Source of the DNA: Phycisphaeraceae bacterium
GTDB lineage: Bacteria > Planctomycetota > Phycisphaerae > Phycisphaerales > Phycisphaeraceae
Length of the DNA stretch: 64,000 nucleotides
Assembly (NCBI GenBank): GCA_002704825.1
Contig: PAIY01000246.1
Location: 28,621-92,620, forward strand
Direction: 5' to 3'
Position 1 is the first letter of the stretch, and each line of letters starts with the position of its first letter. Both the position numbers and the translations under genes were made by a program. Positions 1 to 8,394 of this stretch are shown here, piece by piece. The notes below the pieces were generated by a model. The model did no database searches, was not told the origin of the DNA, and saw nothing but the letters and a program-made list of their open reading frames with translations.

Positions 1-2117
1 CCAGCTTTCCAGTCGGCGAGCGGTAGCAGTGGCCAACGTTGTGCATAACCGTGATCCGGGTCGACACTGATACGCGCACCACCGGGGGCAAGACGGTCGA
101 TGGTCAAACGTGGGTAGGAGAGCAGGTAACCGAACGTGGTTGCGCCACGCGGGTAGAAGCTCAGATTGTTGGTGACATAGGTATCGACAAAGCCGTAGCA
201 TTGGCCGAACGTGTTGCTCATCACCTGCATGTCCCAGTAACCCTGTGCACGATTGGGACCTGAAGCACCGAGATAACGCATCATGTGATCACGCCAGAGA
301 TTTTGCGAGATCCAGACGTTTTCGATTTCCTGATCGTTATGCCCACAGCCGTAATGTCCGAGTGTTTCGCGGACTGAGCTGACCAGGTCGCGACGGATTT
401 TGCTTTCGGAAATGAGCCACGGTTGGCCGCACATCATCGGCAAAAGCAGGCCGTTGGACGAGTAAATGCTGTACGCATCAGCCCCGTCGATTTCATCATC
501 CGTCAACGGGCGATTGGTCCACGCATCACGCACGCCCACGGTGGAGCGATCCACGCAGACCGCAAAGTGATCGCCACGCCATGCCGTCTTCTCGACGATG
601 GGCGAAAAGCGGTCGACGATATCCTGGTACATCTGCCCCAGTTCCGTCTTGTTGATCTGCATGAGCATGTCACTGACGGCTGCCAGGGCCGCAAGACGTT
701 TGATGGCAAGGTAGGTCTGCTTGCGCGAATACTGCTGCGCTGCGGTGGCATCATCAATGGTGTTGGCAACGCCCTTGGAGGGAAAGCCGCTGTCATCCGT
801 GTCTGTCCACAGCAGGTAGTCCGCCAATTTCAGAAGTAAATCTTCGTGCTTGCGGATTGGGATCAGATCACCCGTCCAATGTGCATAGGCCTGCATCATC
901 AGCAGGAAGTTGCAGTTCTCTTCCACCGGCATGTGATGGTCATAGCCCATTTTCGTCGCATCAAAACCGACACCCAAATCATGTGCCAGGTACATACCAT
1001 TGGATGCTTCATGCGTCTCGCCACGGGTTGCCCATTGGTCAAACTGCATGGCAAGTAAACTCGGCCACAGCGACAGGTACATCGGTGTGAGGTTGTATTC
1101 GACATCCAGCGTGGAGTGAAAGAAGCAGCTGCCTTCCCAGACGCTAAACCAATCCGTTCGGTCAGGCAGTTCGCACCAGAATGTGTTGCTCAGATATTGC
1201 TGAAAACTCTGGTTAAGCAGATGGCGTTGAGCAGCACGCAAGGGCGCCTGCTCCAAGAGCTTTTCGAAGTTTCGTGATAACACCAATCGTTCGTCACGGC
1301 CCTTGATCGCAGCATACATCACGTCATCAAGTGATGGCCAGATGGATGCATAACGAAACTTGGCGCGTTCGACTTCATTGCCTTGCTTGATGTTGAGAAT
1401 CGGGTCACCGCAGAAGGCGCCCCAGACCAATCGCCATTTAATGCCACTGCCTTCTTCGCTGACAGGTAGCTCGATCTGCAAACCATCACCTTCGGATGTG
1501 GGTATGGCGCCGGGGTTCAGACTGATGATGCGCTCCGAGGCATGCACCTTGCGGCTGGCAGCAGCAAGCTTTTCGTCCACCGGCAGGTGATCGAGCTTCG
1601 GCGTTAAGTCCACGTCATATTCAAGATCAATCCGACCGCCCAGTCCGTCCGACTCATTGGGGCAGAAAACCTGGATATCCGTGTCCGGCCGTTTGAGCTT
1701 GAGAAACAGCTTGACTTTTTTGGGGGTTGGGAATTTGGGTTTCACCCAGCGGATGGGCTTGCTGGGGTTGATGCGCATCTCAAGATAAATGGCAGGCAGC
1801 AGACACAGCGATTCATCCTGCGGGTAGAAGGCGCTGTGAATATTGAACTCAAATCGGAGTTGGTAATCGCTGGAGTAAGCACGGAAGGTGATGGAGTTGG
1901 CACGCTCGAATTGCTCGACGGTGTGGAAGGATTCACCTTCCTGCGTAAAGGGCAACACGCGCACCTTCCCGTCGGGACCTTCCAGACCGACAGCCAGGTT
2001 CAGGGGTGCATCAAGGAAACGCCCCAGGGCGGAATGTCGCACGCGCTTGTGATGCGGCTCAAACAGCAGCCCGAACCGGCTACCCAGTCGCGCAATGGAC
2101 CAACTCATCAACTGCAT
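1..2117 (-). CDS. Glutaminase-A (DUF4965)/GH52-like (alpha/alpha)6-barrel protein, 3' end cut by window
   Basis: The frame stays open from an ATG at 2117 down to base 1, so about 705 residues are present and the C-terminus lies outside the window. A strong AGGAGGT-type site is about 10 bases upstream of the ATG. The N-terminal half is beta-rich (for example residues LNLAVGLEGPDGKVRVLPF). The second half has STLDVEYN, then MYLAHDLGVG, then HHMPVEENCNF. This order is characteristic of glutaminase-A/DUF4965 proteins and also resembles GH52 beta-xylosidases, which share an N-terminal beta-sandwich plus helical barrel. No signal peptide is visible, so the protein is probably cytoplasmic. Hydrolysis of a glycan or related substrate is inferred from fold-level resemblance only; the substrate is unknown. 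The neighbouring sulfotransferase gene is divergent. Confidence 0.7.
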   Translation of the reverse strand, partial: MQLMSWSIARLGSRFGLLFEPHHKRVRHSALGRFLDAPLNLAVGLEGPDGKVRVLPFTQEGESFHTVEQFERANSITFRAYSSDYQLRFEFNIHSAFYPQDESLCLLPAIYLEMRINPSKPIRWVKPKFPTPKKVKLFLKLKRPDTDIQVFCPNESDGLGGRIDLEYDVDLTPKLDHLPVDEKLAAASRKVHASERIISLNPGAIPTSEGDGLQIELPVSEEGSGIKWRLVWGAFCGDPILNIKQGNEVERAKFRYASIWPSLDDVMYAAIKGRDERLVLSRNFEKLLEQAPLRAAQRHLLNQSFQQYLSNTFWCELPDRTDWFSVWEGSCFFHSTLDVEYNLTPMYLSLWPSLLAMQFDQWATRGETHEASNGMYLAHDLGVGFDATKMGYDHHMPVEENCNFLLMMQAYAHWTGDLIPIRKHEDLLLKLADYLLWTDTDDSGFPSKGVANTIDDATAAQQYSRKQTYLAIKRLAALAAVSDMLMQINKTELGQMYQDIVDRFSPIVEKTAWRGDHFAVCVDRSTVGVRDAWTNRPLTDDEIDGADAYSIYSSNGLLLPMMCGQPWLISESKIRRDLVSSVRETLGHYGCGHNDQEIENVWISQNLWRDHMMRYLGASGPNRAQGYWDMQVMSNTFGQCYGFVDTYVTNNLSFYPRGATTFGYLLSYPRLTIDRLAPGGARISVDPDHGYAQRWPLLPLADWKA

Positions 2118-2274
2118 GTCGTCTAGACCTCCTGCCTTACTCAACCATATTGTGCGATATTGCCAACCCCGCGTAAAGCGAGGTATCGGTAATTGACAAA
2201 AGTGTCACTGGTTATGCGATCCGTGTTCACCCGATAGTCCCCGTAAACCGACCCATTACACACGGATCATACGG

Positions 2275-2280
2275 TATAAT
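2275..2280 (+). promoter_or_regulatory. possible -10 box (TATAAT) for the sulfotransferase gene
   Basis: A perfect TATAAT lies 38 bases before the ATG at 2319. No good -35 is visible at 16-18 bp spacing, so this is a weak call. Confidence 0.3.
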
Positions 2281-2318
2281 CCAACCCCGATTCGCATCTC
2301 AAACGAAAGCCCGCGCTC

Positions 2319-3155
2319 ATGGCCGATCTTGCCCAATATGTCCAGCAACTCACACCGGTCTTCATCACCGCACCAACTGCGCGCAACGGTGTGACGCTGC
2401 TTCAACGTCTGATCAATTCGTCCAAACAGATGATCGTCTACGGCGAGAATACCAATTTTATGTCGGTGGTCCCCAAACTCGTCCACTCCTCGGTGCAGGT
2501 CCACAACGAACGTGGTGCCGAGTTCCAGGAAGCGAGAAAACAGTTCCTCGAACAAACCACCGAAGGCTGGACGAGTAATCTCTGGCCCGACCCCCAGCCG
2601 TTGATGATGGTGGCCTTTGAAGCGTTCTACAAGTCCGTCCTCGTCTACCAGCAATGCAGCGAAAAGTACGGTTACCAGCGTTGGGGAATCAAGAACCCGC
2701 TCAATGAGCCACAGATGATCGAACGCCTGCGCATTCTCATGCCCAAGGCAAGATATCTGTTTATCTATCGCAATCCCATTGATGTCATCAAGTCTGCCAA
2801 GAGTCGCAAGTTCATCACCACCACCGACCAACTCAAGCAATACGCAGCCCAATGGGCAGGCATTCTCACCACTGTGGTCAACTACGGTTTTGAACAGGTC
2901 AAAGTCATCAAGTATGAAAACCTCATCAACAATCCCGATCCCATCATCGATCAGATCGAACGTTTCGCGGGCATCACCGGCATTGATCGCAGTGTCATGA
3001 AACGCAAGATCAACACCTTTGCTGTCTCCAGTGAATTGATGGCAGGTTCCAACGAAAAAGGCTACATCAAACCGGATGACCTGAGTGCAGACGAAAAGAA
3101 AATGATCACCGACATTGCTGGCAACGTCATGCAGCAGTTTGGGTATTCAGTCTGA
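2319..3155 (+). CDS. Sulfotransferase family protein (278 aa)
   Basis: The protein has the PAPS-dependent sulfotransferase layout. A 5'-phosphosulfate-binding loop sits at residues 17-34 (APTARNGVTLLQRL; the usual family form is PRSGTTLLQRL), followed by YGEN. A 3'-phosphate-binding segment follows around residues 147-165 (YLFIYRNPIDVIKSAKSR). The loop is slightly unusual because the family Ser/Gly-Thr pair reads Asn-Gly-Val. No signal peptide or membrane segment is seen, so it is probably cytoplasmic. The likely role is transfer of sulfate to a glycan, lipid or small molecule; the acceptor cannot be told from sequence. It stands alone, divergent from the gene ending the window at the left and convergent with the pseudouridine synthase gene. 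A second sulfotransferase lies at 17241-18179. Confidence 0.8.
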   Translation: MADLAQYVQQLTPVFITAPTARNGVTLLQRLINSSKQMIVYGENTNFMSVVPKLVHSSVQVHNERGAEFQEARKQFLEQTTEGWTSNLWPDPQPLMMVAFEAFYKSVLVYQQCSEKYGYQRWGIKNPLNEPQMIERLRILMPKARYLFIYRNPIDVIKSAKSRKFITTTDQLKQYAAQWAGILTTVVNYGFEQVKVIKYENLINNPDPIIDQIERFAGITGIDRSVMKRKINTFAVSSELMAGSNEKGYIKPDDLSADEKKMITDIAGNVMQQFGYSV

Positions 3156-3252
3156 AATCCGAGTAGAGACTTGTTGTAATCAATCTGATTTGTTTCAGCT
3201 GTGATTAAACGGCAATCGCTGCGATATTTCCGTGGGCGTGTCGCTGATCATT

Positions 3253-4143
3253 TTACGCATCATTCTGCGATTGGGCTTTGGCCTGCTTGGCGGCTTTTTT
3301 CAGGCTGTTGATTTCTCGGGATTCGAGCATGCGCCAGTGGCCGGTGGCTAAGCCCTTGAGCACCAGCGGGCCGATACTCACGCGTTCCAGGCGTCGGACT
3401 TTGTAGCCGATGCCTGCAATGAGGCGGCGGATTTCACGGTTTTGGCCTTCACGCAAGGTGATACTCACGTTGGTACGATCGCCACTGCCACCTCGACCAA
3501 AGTTCAGGAGTTTGACTTCCGTGGCATGGGCGCGTTTGACCTTCATGCCACGTGGCGCGCGATGAGCTAATACCAAACCTTTTTTGAGTTTCTCAATGTC
3601 CTCTGGCATCAGTTTTCCGCGGATCGAAACGTTGTATGTCTTGGGGACACCATAGCTGGGGTGCGTCAGTTGCTGCGCCAGATCACCGTCATTGGTCAGA
3701 AGCAGTAACCCCGTGGACTCGGCATCCAATCGCCCGATGGGGAACAGACGGGGCATGTTGTCGTACTGCACCATATCGAGCACCGTTCGCCGACCTTGTG
3801 GGTCATCTGATGTGCAAATGCAGTGACGGGGTTTATTGAGCATGATGCAGACTTTGCGTTCGTTGGCTTTGGTGTTGACGATTTTGTGAATCGCCTTGCC
3901 ATCGACACGGATGATATCTTCTTTCGGATCGACAAAGGCAGGCAGGGCGGTAATCAATTTCTTGTTCACCGAAATGCGACCTTCTTCGATCATCTGCTCA
4001 GCTTCACGACGTGATGCCACGCCCGCGTCCGCCAGGGCTTTTTGCAGTCGGATACCACGCGCTGCATCAGTGAACTCCGTGGGTACACCTTTGCGGTTGT
4101 GGTCTTGCTTGGGACGTCGGGTTGTGGATTTTTTTTTGGTCAT
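3253..4143 (-). CDS. rluB: RsuA/RluB-family rRNA pseudouridine synthase (296 aa)
   Basis: A basic N-terminal tail of about 28 residues precedes an S4 RNA-binding domain (residues about 30-80, RLQKALADAGVASRREAE). The catalytic domain has the family signature PIGRLDAESTGLLLLTNDG with catalytic Asp140, then LTHPSYGVPKTYNV, and the motif GQNREIRRL near residue 232. This family converts specific uridines of 16S or 23S rRNA to pseudouridine. RluB (23S) is favoured because of the size and the S4 plus KTYNV arrangement, but RsuA or RluE activity cannot be excluded. Translation starts at the ATG at 4143. The region upstream holds an inverted heptamer-repeat element that separates it from lptB. Confidence 0.9.
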   Translation of the reverse strand: MTKKKSTTRRPKQDHNRKGVPTEFTDAARGIRLQKALADAGVASRREAEQMIEEGRISVNKKLITALPAFVDPKEDIIRVDGKAIHKIVNTKANERKVCIMLNKPRHCICTSDDPQGRRTVLDMVQYDNMPRLFPIGRLDAESTGLLLLTNDGDLAQQLTHPSYGVPKTYNVSIRGKLMPEDIEKLKKGLVLAHRAPRGMKVKRAHATEVKLLNFGRGGSGDRTNVSITLREGQNREIRRLIAGIGYKVRRLERVSIGPLVLKGLATGHWRMLESREINSLKKAAKQAKAQSQNDA

Positions 4144-4149
4144 GATTCG

Positions 4150-4245
4150 GGGATTAGTGATTAGGGATTTGGGATTAGGGGAAGAAAAATACTGGCAGCC
4201 GTTTGGATATCTGCCCTAATCCCTAATTACAAATCCCTAATCCCT
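4150..4245. repeat. inverted array of GGATTAG-type heptamers
   Basis: The left arm (4150-4181) repeats GGATTAG/GGGATTT units and the right arm (4213-4245) is its approximate reverse complement, with about 30 bases of loop. It fills the gap between rluB and lptB. A related but more perfect copy lies at 52081-52175. Confidence 0.8.
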
Positions 4246-4249
4246 TTCA

Positions 4250-4996
4250 TTAATCGAACTCATCGCCCTTGAACGTCGAACCCAGATACAGTTTCTTGAC
4301 CTGCTCGTCGTTGATCAATTGTTTGGGTGTGCCTTCAGCGAAGACGGTGCCTTCGAAGATGACGTAAGCCCGGTCGACGATTTCCAGGGTCCGCTGGACG
4401 TTGTGGTCGGTGACGAGGACTGCAATGTGATGTTCATCGCGCAGCCGTTTGATTTCGACCTGCAGTTCTTCGATGGTCAACGGATCCACTGCGGAGAACG
4501 GTTCATCCAGAAAGATCAGTGACGGGTCAGTGACCAACGCACGGGCGATTTCGAGTTTACGTCGTTCACCGCCCGAGAGTGTGCGGGCCTGTTGGCGTCG
4601 GAGTTTGGTGAGGTTGAACTGTGCCATTAGTTCTTCAGCACGTTCGCGACGCTGGTGCTTGTCCATGTGTCGGGTTTCGAGGATGGCCATGAGGTTTTCC
4701 TCGACGGTGAGTCGCTGGAAGACCGACGGTTCCTGCGCCAGGTAGCCGATGCCGATCTGGGCTCGTCGGTACATGGGATGCTTGGTGATTTCCTGGCCAT
4801 TGAAGTGCACATTACCGTTCTCAGGTCGGATCATGCCCATGACCATGCGAAAGCTGGTGGTTTTGCCCGCACCATTGGCACCGAGCAGACCGACAATTTC
4901 CGCTTCACCGACATGAAACGAAACGTCCTTGACGACCGTGCGACCGTTGTAGACCTTGGTGAGATTGTTGGCAGCCAGAATATCCATCTGCGACAT
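4250..4996 (-). CDS. lptB: LPS export ABC transporter ATP-binding protein LptB (248 aa)
   Basis: This is the cytoplasmic ATPase that powers lipopolysaccharide extraction from the inner membrane with LptFG. The sequence shows Walker A GANGAGKTT (residues 39-47), a Q-loop (YLAQEPSVF), the ABC signature LSGGERRKLEIARAL, Walker B LIFLDEPFSAVDP and an H-loop (VTDHN). The segments YLAQEPSVFQRLTVEENL and FSAVDPLTIEELQ are close to LptB of proteobacteria, and the length is typical (about 240 aa). Its position just upstream of a sigma54-dependent regulator gene on the same strand recalls the lptB-rpoN neighbourhood of many bacteria, though rpoN itself is not here. A 239-bp gap with an inverted repeat separates the two genes, so they are probably separate units. 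Confidence 0.93.
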   Translation of the reverse strand: MSQMDILAANNLTKVYNGRTVVKDVSFHVGEAEIVGLLGANGAGKTTSFRMVMGMIRPENGNVHFNGQEITKHPMYRRAQIGIGYLAQEPSVFQRLTVEENLMAILETRHMDKHQRRERAEELMAQFNLTKLRRQQARTLSGGERRKLEIARALVTDPSLIFLDEPFSAVDPLTIEELQVEIKRLRDEHHIAVLVTDHNVQRTLEIVDRAYVIFEGTVFAEGTPKQLINDEQVKKLYLGSTFKGDEFD

Positions 4997-5053
4997 GATA
5001 TCGGGTTACCGGCTTTGAGTCGATTCGCTGGTGATTGTTGGGTGAGGTTTAAC

Positions 5054-5205
5054 GCGAAGACGTGAAGGACACGAAGTTCACGAAGGACAAGGCATTGGGG
5101 TTTTGAATTTGAAAGATTTATAGCCACAAAGACATAGATAGATGCCTTGGGAAATACAAAGAAATCAATTCTTCGTGTCCTTCGTGCTCTTCGTGTCTTC
5201 GTGGT
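5054..5205. repeat. TTCGTG-rich inverted repeat in intergenic region
   Basis: The stretch 5054-5088 contains CACGAAGTTCACGAAGGAC and 5175-5205 contains its near reverse complement (GTCCTTCGTGCTCTTCGTG). The arms are about 85 bases apart and each is internally made of TTCGTG/CACGAA hexamers. It lies between the stop of the response-regulator gene and lptB. No protein-coding signal is seen in the 239-bp gap. Confidence 0.7.
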
Positions 5206-5235
5206 AAAAATCAGCGGTCAATTGACAGGCAAGGC

Positions 5236-6684
5236 TCAGCCTTCAACCAGGTGATAGTGCTTGATCTTTTTGTACAGCGTGGTGCGGTTGATGTTGAGTT
5301 GTTTGGCGGTTTCCTGGCGGTTCCAGTCATTGGCTTTCAACGCAGCGAGCAGAATCTGACGCTCGGGTTCTTCCAACGCCTGTTGCAGGGGCATGGGGGT
5401 CCAGCCGTGATCCAGCGCGGGGATGACGGCGTTGGCATCGTCATCACTGTCCTTGCGACGGGTGGCAGCAATTGCTTCGTCAGCCATCTCGCGGATCGTC
5501 TGAGGCAGGTCATCAATATCAATCACCGGCCGACGACTGAGCACCACCGCGCGTTCAATCGCATTCTCCAACTCGCGGACATTGCCCGGCCAGTTGTGTT
5601 TCTGCAAAGCGCGATTGGCTTCGGCAGTCAGACTCGTGATCGTCTTGTTCATCTCCTTGCAGTACTTGCCCAGGAAATGCTCAGCAAGCAGCGAGATGTC
5701 GCCGGATCGTTCCCGCAGGGGGGGAAGCTCAATGTTCACCACGTTGATGCGGTAATACAAGTCTTCACGGAACGTGCCCGCATCAACCATCGCCTTAAGC
5801 GGCTTGTTGGTGGCAAGCACAAAACGCACATCCACTTCCTGCGTCTTGGTTGAGCCCAGTGGTTCGAACTGGCGTTCCTGGAGGACGCGCAGGAGTTTGA
5901 GCTGTAACGCAGGGGTGGCCGAGTTGATTTCGTCGATGAAAAGCGTGCCGCCGTTGGCTGCCATGATCTTGCCGAGCTTGTCGGATTCGGCGCCGGTGAA
6001 AGCCCCTTTGACATGGCCGAAGAGTTCGGATTCGAGCAGCGTCTCAGGGATCGAGCCACAGGAAAATGTGACAAACGGGCCGGAGTGCCGCTCGGACCGC
6101 TGATGCACTGCGCGGGCGACCAGTGATTTACCGGTACCTGAATCACCATCAATGAGCACGGTGGTTTTGCTGGGGGCAACGGCTTCGATCAGGTCGTAAA
6201 CCCGCTGCATACGGTAGTCGGTCCCGATGATTGACCCCATACCGTAACGCTCTGCAAGTTGAGCACGCAGGGATTTGTTCTCTGCAAGCAGGGCATGGTG
6301 TTGCATGGCCTTGTCGATGGAGATGCGCAGTTCCGAGTCGATGATCGGCTTGGTCAGATAGTCCACCGCGCCGAGTTTGATCGACTCGACAGCGGTCTGG
6401 ATTTTTGCATAGCCGGTGATGACGATGACGGAGAGATCGGGATAGTGTTTGCGGATTTTCTTGAGCAGTTCAATGCCATCACATCGCGGCATGTTCATGT
6501 CGGTGATCACCAGGCCGTAATGCTGGTCCTGTCCCTGGTCCAGATGTTCCATGGCTTCATAACCATCGCCTGCGATGGCAGCGCTGATCCCATCGGTTGC
6601 CAGGAACTGTGCAAGACTTTCAGCGATGATCGGATCATCGTCGACAATCAGGGCTTTGGGCTTGTTGACGGGTTGTTCACTCAC
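5236..6684 (-). CDS. Sigma54-dependent NtrC-family response regulator (482 aa)
   Basis: Three domains are visible. The receiver domain (residues about 10-125) has acidic pocket DDD at 15-17, phospho-acceptor Asp62 in ITDMNMPRCDG and conserved Lys in VDYLTKPI. The AAA+ sigma54-activation domain (about 150-390) has Walker A GDSGTGKS, GAFTGA in the sigma54-contact loop, Walker B GGTLFIDEI and the sensor motif WPGNVREL. The C-terminal Fis-type helix-turn-helix has RQETAKQLNINRTTLYKKI. All key residues for phosphorylation, ATPase and sigma54 contact are intact. Its start codon overlaps the end of the upstream kinase gene by 4 bases (ATGA), so the two form a translationally coupled two-component pair. 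Target promoters are unknown. Confidence 0.95.
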   Translation of the reverse strand: MSEQPVNKPKALIVDDDPIIAESLAQFLATDGISAAIAGDGYEAMEHLDQGQDQHYGLVITDMNMPRCDGIELLKKIRKHYPDLSVIVITGYAKIQTAVESIKLGAVDYLTKPIIDSELRISIDKAMQHHALLAENKSLRAQLAERYGMGSIIGTDYRMQRVYDLIEAVAPSKTTVLIDGDSGTGKSLVARAVHQRSERHSGPFVTFSCGSIPETLLESELFGHVKGAFTGAESDKLGKIMAANGGTLFIDEINSATPALQLKLLRVLQERQFEPLGSTKTQEVDVRFVLATNKPLKAMVDAGTFREDLYYRINVVNIELPPLRERSGDISLLAEHFLGKYCKEMNKTITSLTAEANRALQKHNWPGNVRELENAIERAVVLSRRPVIDIDDLPQTIREMADEAIAATRRKDSDDDANAVIPALDHGWTPMPLQQALEEPERQILLAALKANDWNRQETAKQLNINRTTLYKKIKHYHLVEG

Positions 6685-7502
6685 CGGTCAAACTCCTGTA
6701 ATTTGGCAGCAGGGAAACGGACGATCATCTCCGCCCCGCGATAGTCCGACGGTTCATCGGGCAGGCCGACATACATCTGACCTCCCAGTCGGTCGACGAT
6801 CTCTCGTGAGAGGGATAAGCCAAGTCCGTAGCCTGCATCTTTGGTGGTCACGCCGTAGCGAATCTGACCATTGGGATCGAGCAACGTCGGATCAAAGCCC
6901 GGGCCATTGTCACTGATGCGCAGGACAACCTGACCTTGCACCATCTCACCGCTGACCACGATATTGCCTCGCGATCGACCGGGTCGGTTGACCATGTCGG
7001 AGTTGATGGCTTCGATGCTGTTGCGCACCGCGTTGGCAATGATCGGGTAGATCGGGCCAGCAGGTAGTGACGCAATGCTCTGGTCGATTTCCGTAATGAT
7101 GTCGATGTTACGTGACCGTGCTGCAGGCATGAGCAGTCGGATGGCATGATCGATGGTCTGCGTCAGTGTATGCGTCTGGGCGTGCAGTCGATCAGGCGTA
7201 TGGGACCGCGTCATCCAACGGCGGATGAGCATGGCCATCTGCTGCATGGCATTGGATGCCACTTCCAGACGATGCTGTACATCCGCATCGTTCTGATGCT
7301 CCGCGTCGGTTTTGAGTGTGTTGATGGCAAGGCCGACATTTCGCAGTGAACCATCAAGCAGGTTGGCCAATTCGTGGGCCAGTCTTGCTGGTGCTTCGTC
7401 GGACTCAGGTAAAGCCGGAGCACCGCCACTCTTGCCATCCGAAGATTGGATGAAGCTGTCGGTGGTGAGTTTCAGGTTGGGTTGGTCATGCGACATCATC
7501 AT
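6681..7502 (-). CDS. Soluble sensor histidine kinase, partner of the NtrC-type regulator (273 aa)
   Basis: The phospho-acceptor region reads LAHELANLLDGSLRN with His43. The ATP-binding domain has an N-box (NAVRNSIEAIN), G1 box ISDNGPGFDP and G2 box GYGLGLSLSREIVDRLGG. There is no membrane segment and only about 40 low-complexity residues before the H-box, so no recognisable sensor domain. The protein probably reads a cytoplasmic cue or works with a partner, as NtrB-type kinases do. Three in-frame ATG codons occur at the start, of which the first (7502) is used here. The stop overlaps the response-regulator start by 4 bases. Confidence 0.9.
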   Translation of the reverse strand: MMMSHDQPNLKLTTDSFIQSSDGKSGGAPALPESDEAPARLAHELANLLDGSLRNVGLAINTLKTDAEHQNDADVQHRLEVASNAMQQMAMLIRRWMTRSHTPDRLHAQTHTLTQTIDHAIRLLMPAARSRNIDIITEIDQSIASLPAGPIYPIIANAVRNSIEAINSDMVNRPGRSRGNIVVSGEMVQGQVVLRISDNGPGFDPTLLDPNGQIRYGVTTKDAGYGLGLSLSREIVDRLGGQMYVGLPDEPSDYRGAEMIVRFPAAKLQEFDR

Positions 7503-7613
7503 TTTGGATATCGTCGTAGGCTGCTCTGGTGTTAAGGTTGATGTTGTTTCGCTGCAACATTGGTTTGGATGCGGGTTGGTTTATGCCGATTGCAACAACG
7601 ATGAATCAGGTGT

Positions 7614-8069
7614 TTACTGGACGGAGGCATAGTCGTATGCACAGGGGATTTCGCCTTCGACCGCTTCGGTCTGCCAAGTGGCTGCTTCCCAGAACGCATG
7701 GGGGTTGGGTGAACCGGGTCGGAGGCTGATGCGTGATTTGTAAAGTCCCTTGCGGTGCATTTTGCCCAGCGCTTCATCGATGAGTTGGCGATCCAGGCCG
7801 GTGTTCTGATGGGAGGGTGAGATCGCCAATTGGTGCATGAGGCCACTGTTACCGGACGTTCCACAGAGGATCACGCCGACCATTTCGCCTTCGTCACGTG
7901 CGACAATGCTCAGATTCGGGAAATGTGCCAGGAGTTTGGCCAAGGCAGCAGGGGAGGAGGTATCCAGTCGGACGCCTTCTGCGGTGCCGCTTGCCGTGTT
8001 GCAGGAAGCGCACAATGCAATGACTTCCTTAAACTCCGTGGGCTGAAGCTCGCTTAATAAAACTGACAA
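7614..8069 (-). CDS. GNAT-family N-acetyltransferase with atypical acyl-CoA loop (151 aa)
   Basis: The length and secondary-structure pattern fit a single GNAT domain: beta4 GEMVGVILCGTSGNSGLMHQL, then motif A LAISPSHQNTGLDRQLIDEAL, then the FWEAATW segment where GNATs usually have FYxxxGF. Motif A departs from the canonical Q/R-x-x-G-x-G/A loop because the last Gly/Ala is Asp (QNTGLD). It may bind acetyl-CoA differently or have lost activity. The substrate is unknown. It lies 111 bases upstream of the histidine kinase gene on the same strand and could be transcribed with it. Confidence 0.75.
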   Translation of the reverse strand: MSVLLSELQPTEFKEVIALCASCNTASGTAEGVRLDTSSPAALAKLLAHFPNLSIVARDEGEMVGVILCGTSGNSGLMHQLAISPSHQNTGLDRQLIDEALGKMHRKGLYKSRISLRPGSPNPHAFWEAATWQTEAVEGEIPCAYDYASVQ

Positions 8070-8394
8070 GTTCTTGCCCTTTCTTACTCACGTTGACGCA
8101 GCGGTTGCGCGTTGCAGTGCTGCTGTCTTAAACGGAGAATCGGCTTAATCGGCAGGTGAATTTGCTTAGACTGCTTGCTGCAACCATAAGATTTGTTGGA
8201 CATATGGGATTATGCAAAGGGCGCGTTTTGTAGCGATCAGATGAGAACACCGATCACTTGTGCTGATTATGATGACTGGGCTGGCAAAGCAGGCTATGGT
8301 TATGTAAGTTTGTTGATCCGTCTGGATGTTTGTCCAAATGGGCGTGTTTTTGCCGATAGACAGTTTTACTCGAAAACACAGAAACAGGAAGTTG
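8070..8394. other. 325-bp divergent intergenic region
   Basis: This stretch separates the GNAT gene (-) from dacB (+). It must hold both promoters, but I see no convincing -35/-10 pair. An open frame starting at TTG 8193 (72 codons) runs into dacB in another frame and has no ribosome site, so I do not call it. Confidence 0.5.

Noticed and set aside
2256..2852. 198-codon open frame on the minus strand
   Set aside because: It lies antisense to the sulfotransferase gene, whose P-loop and 3'-phosphate motifs are clear. It shows no recognisable motif of its own.
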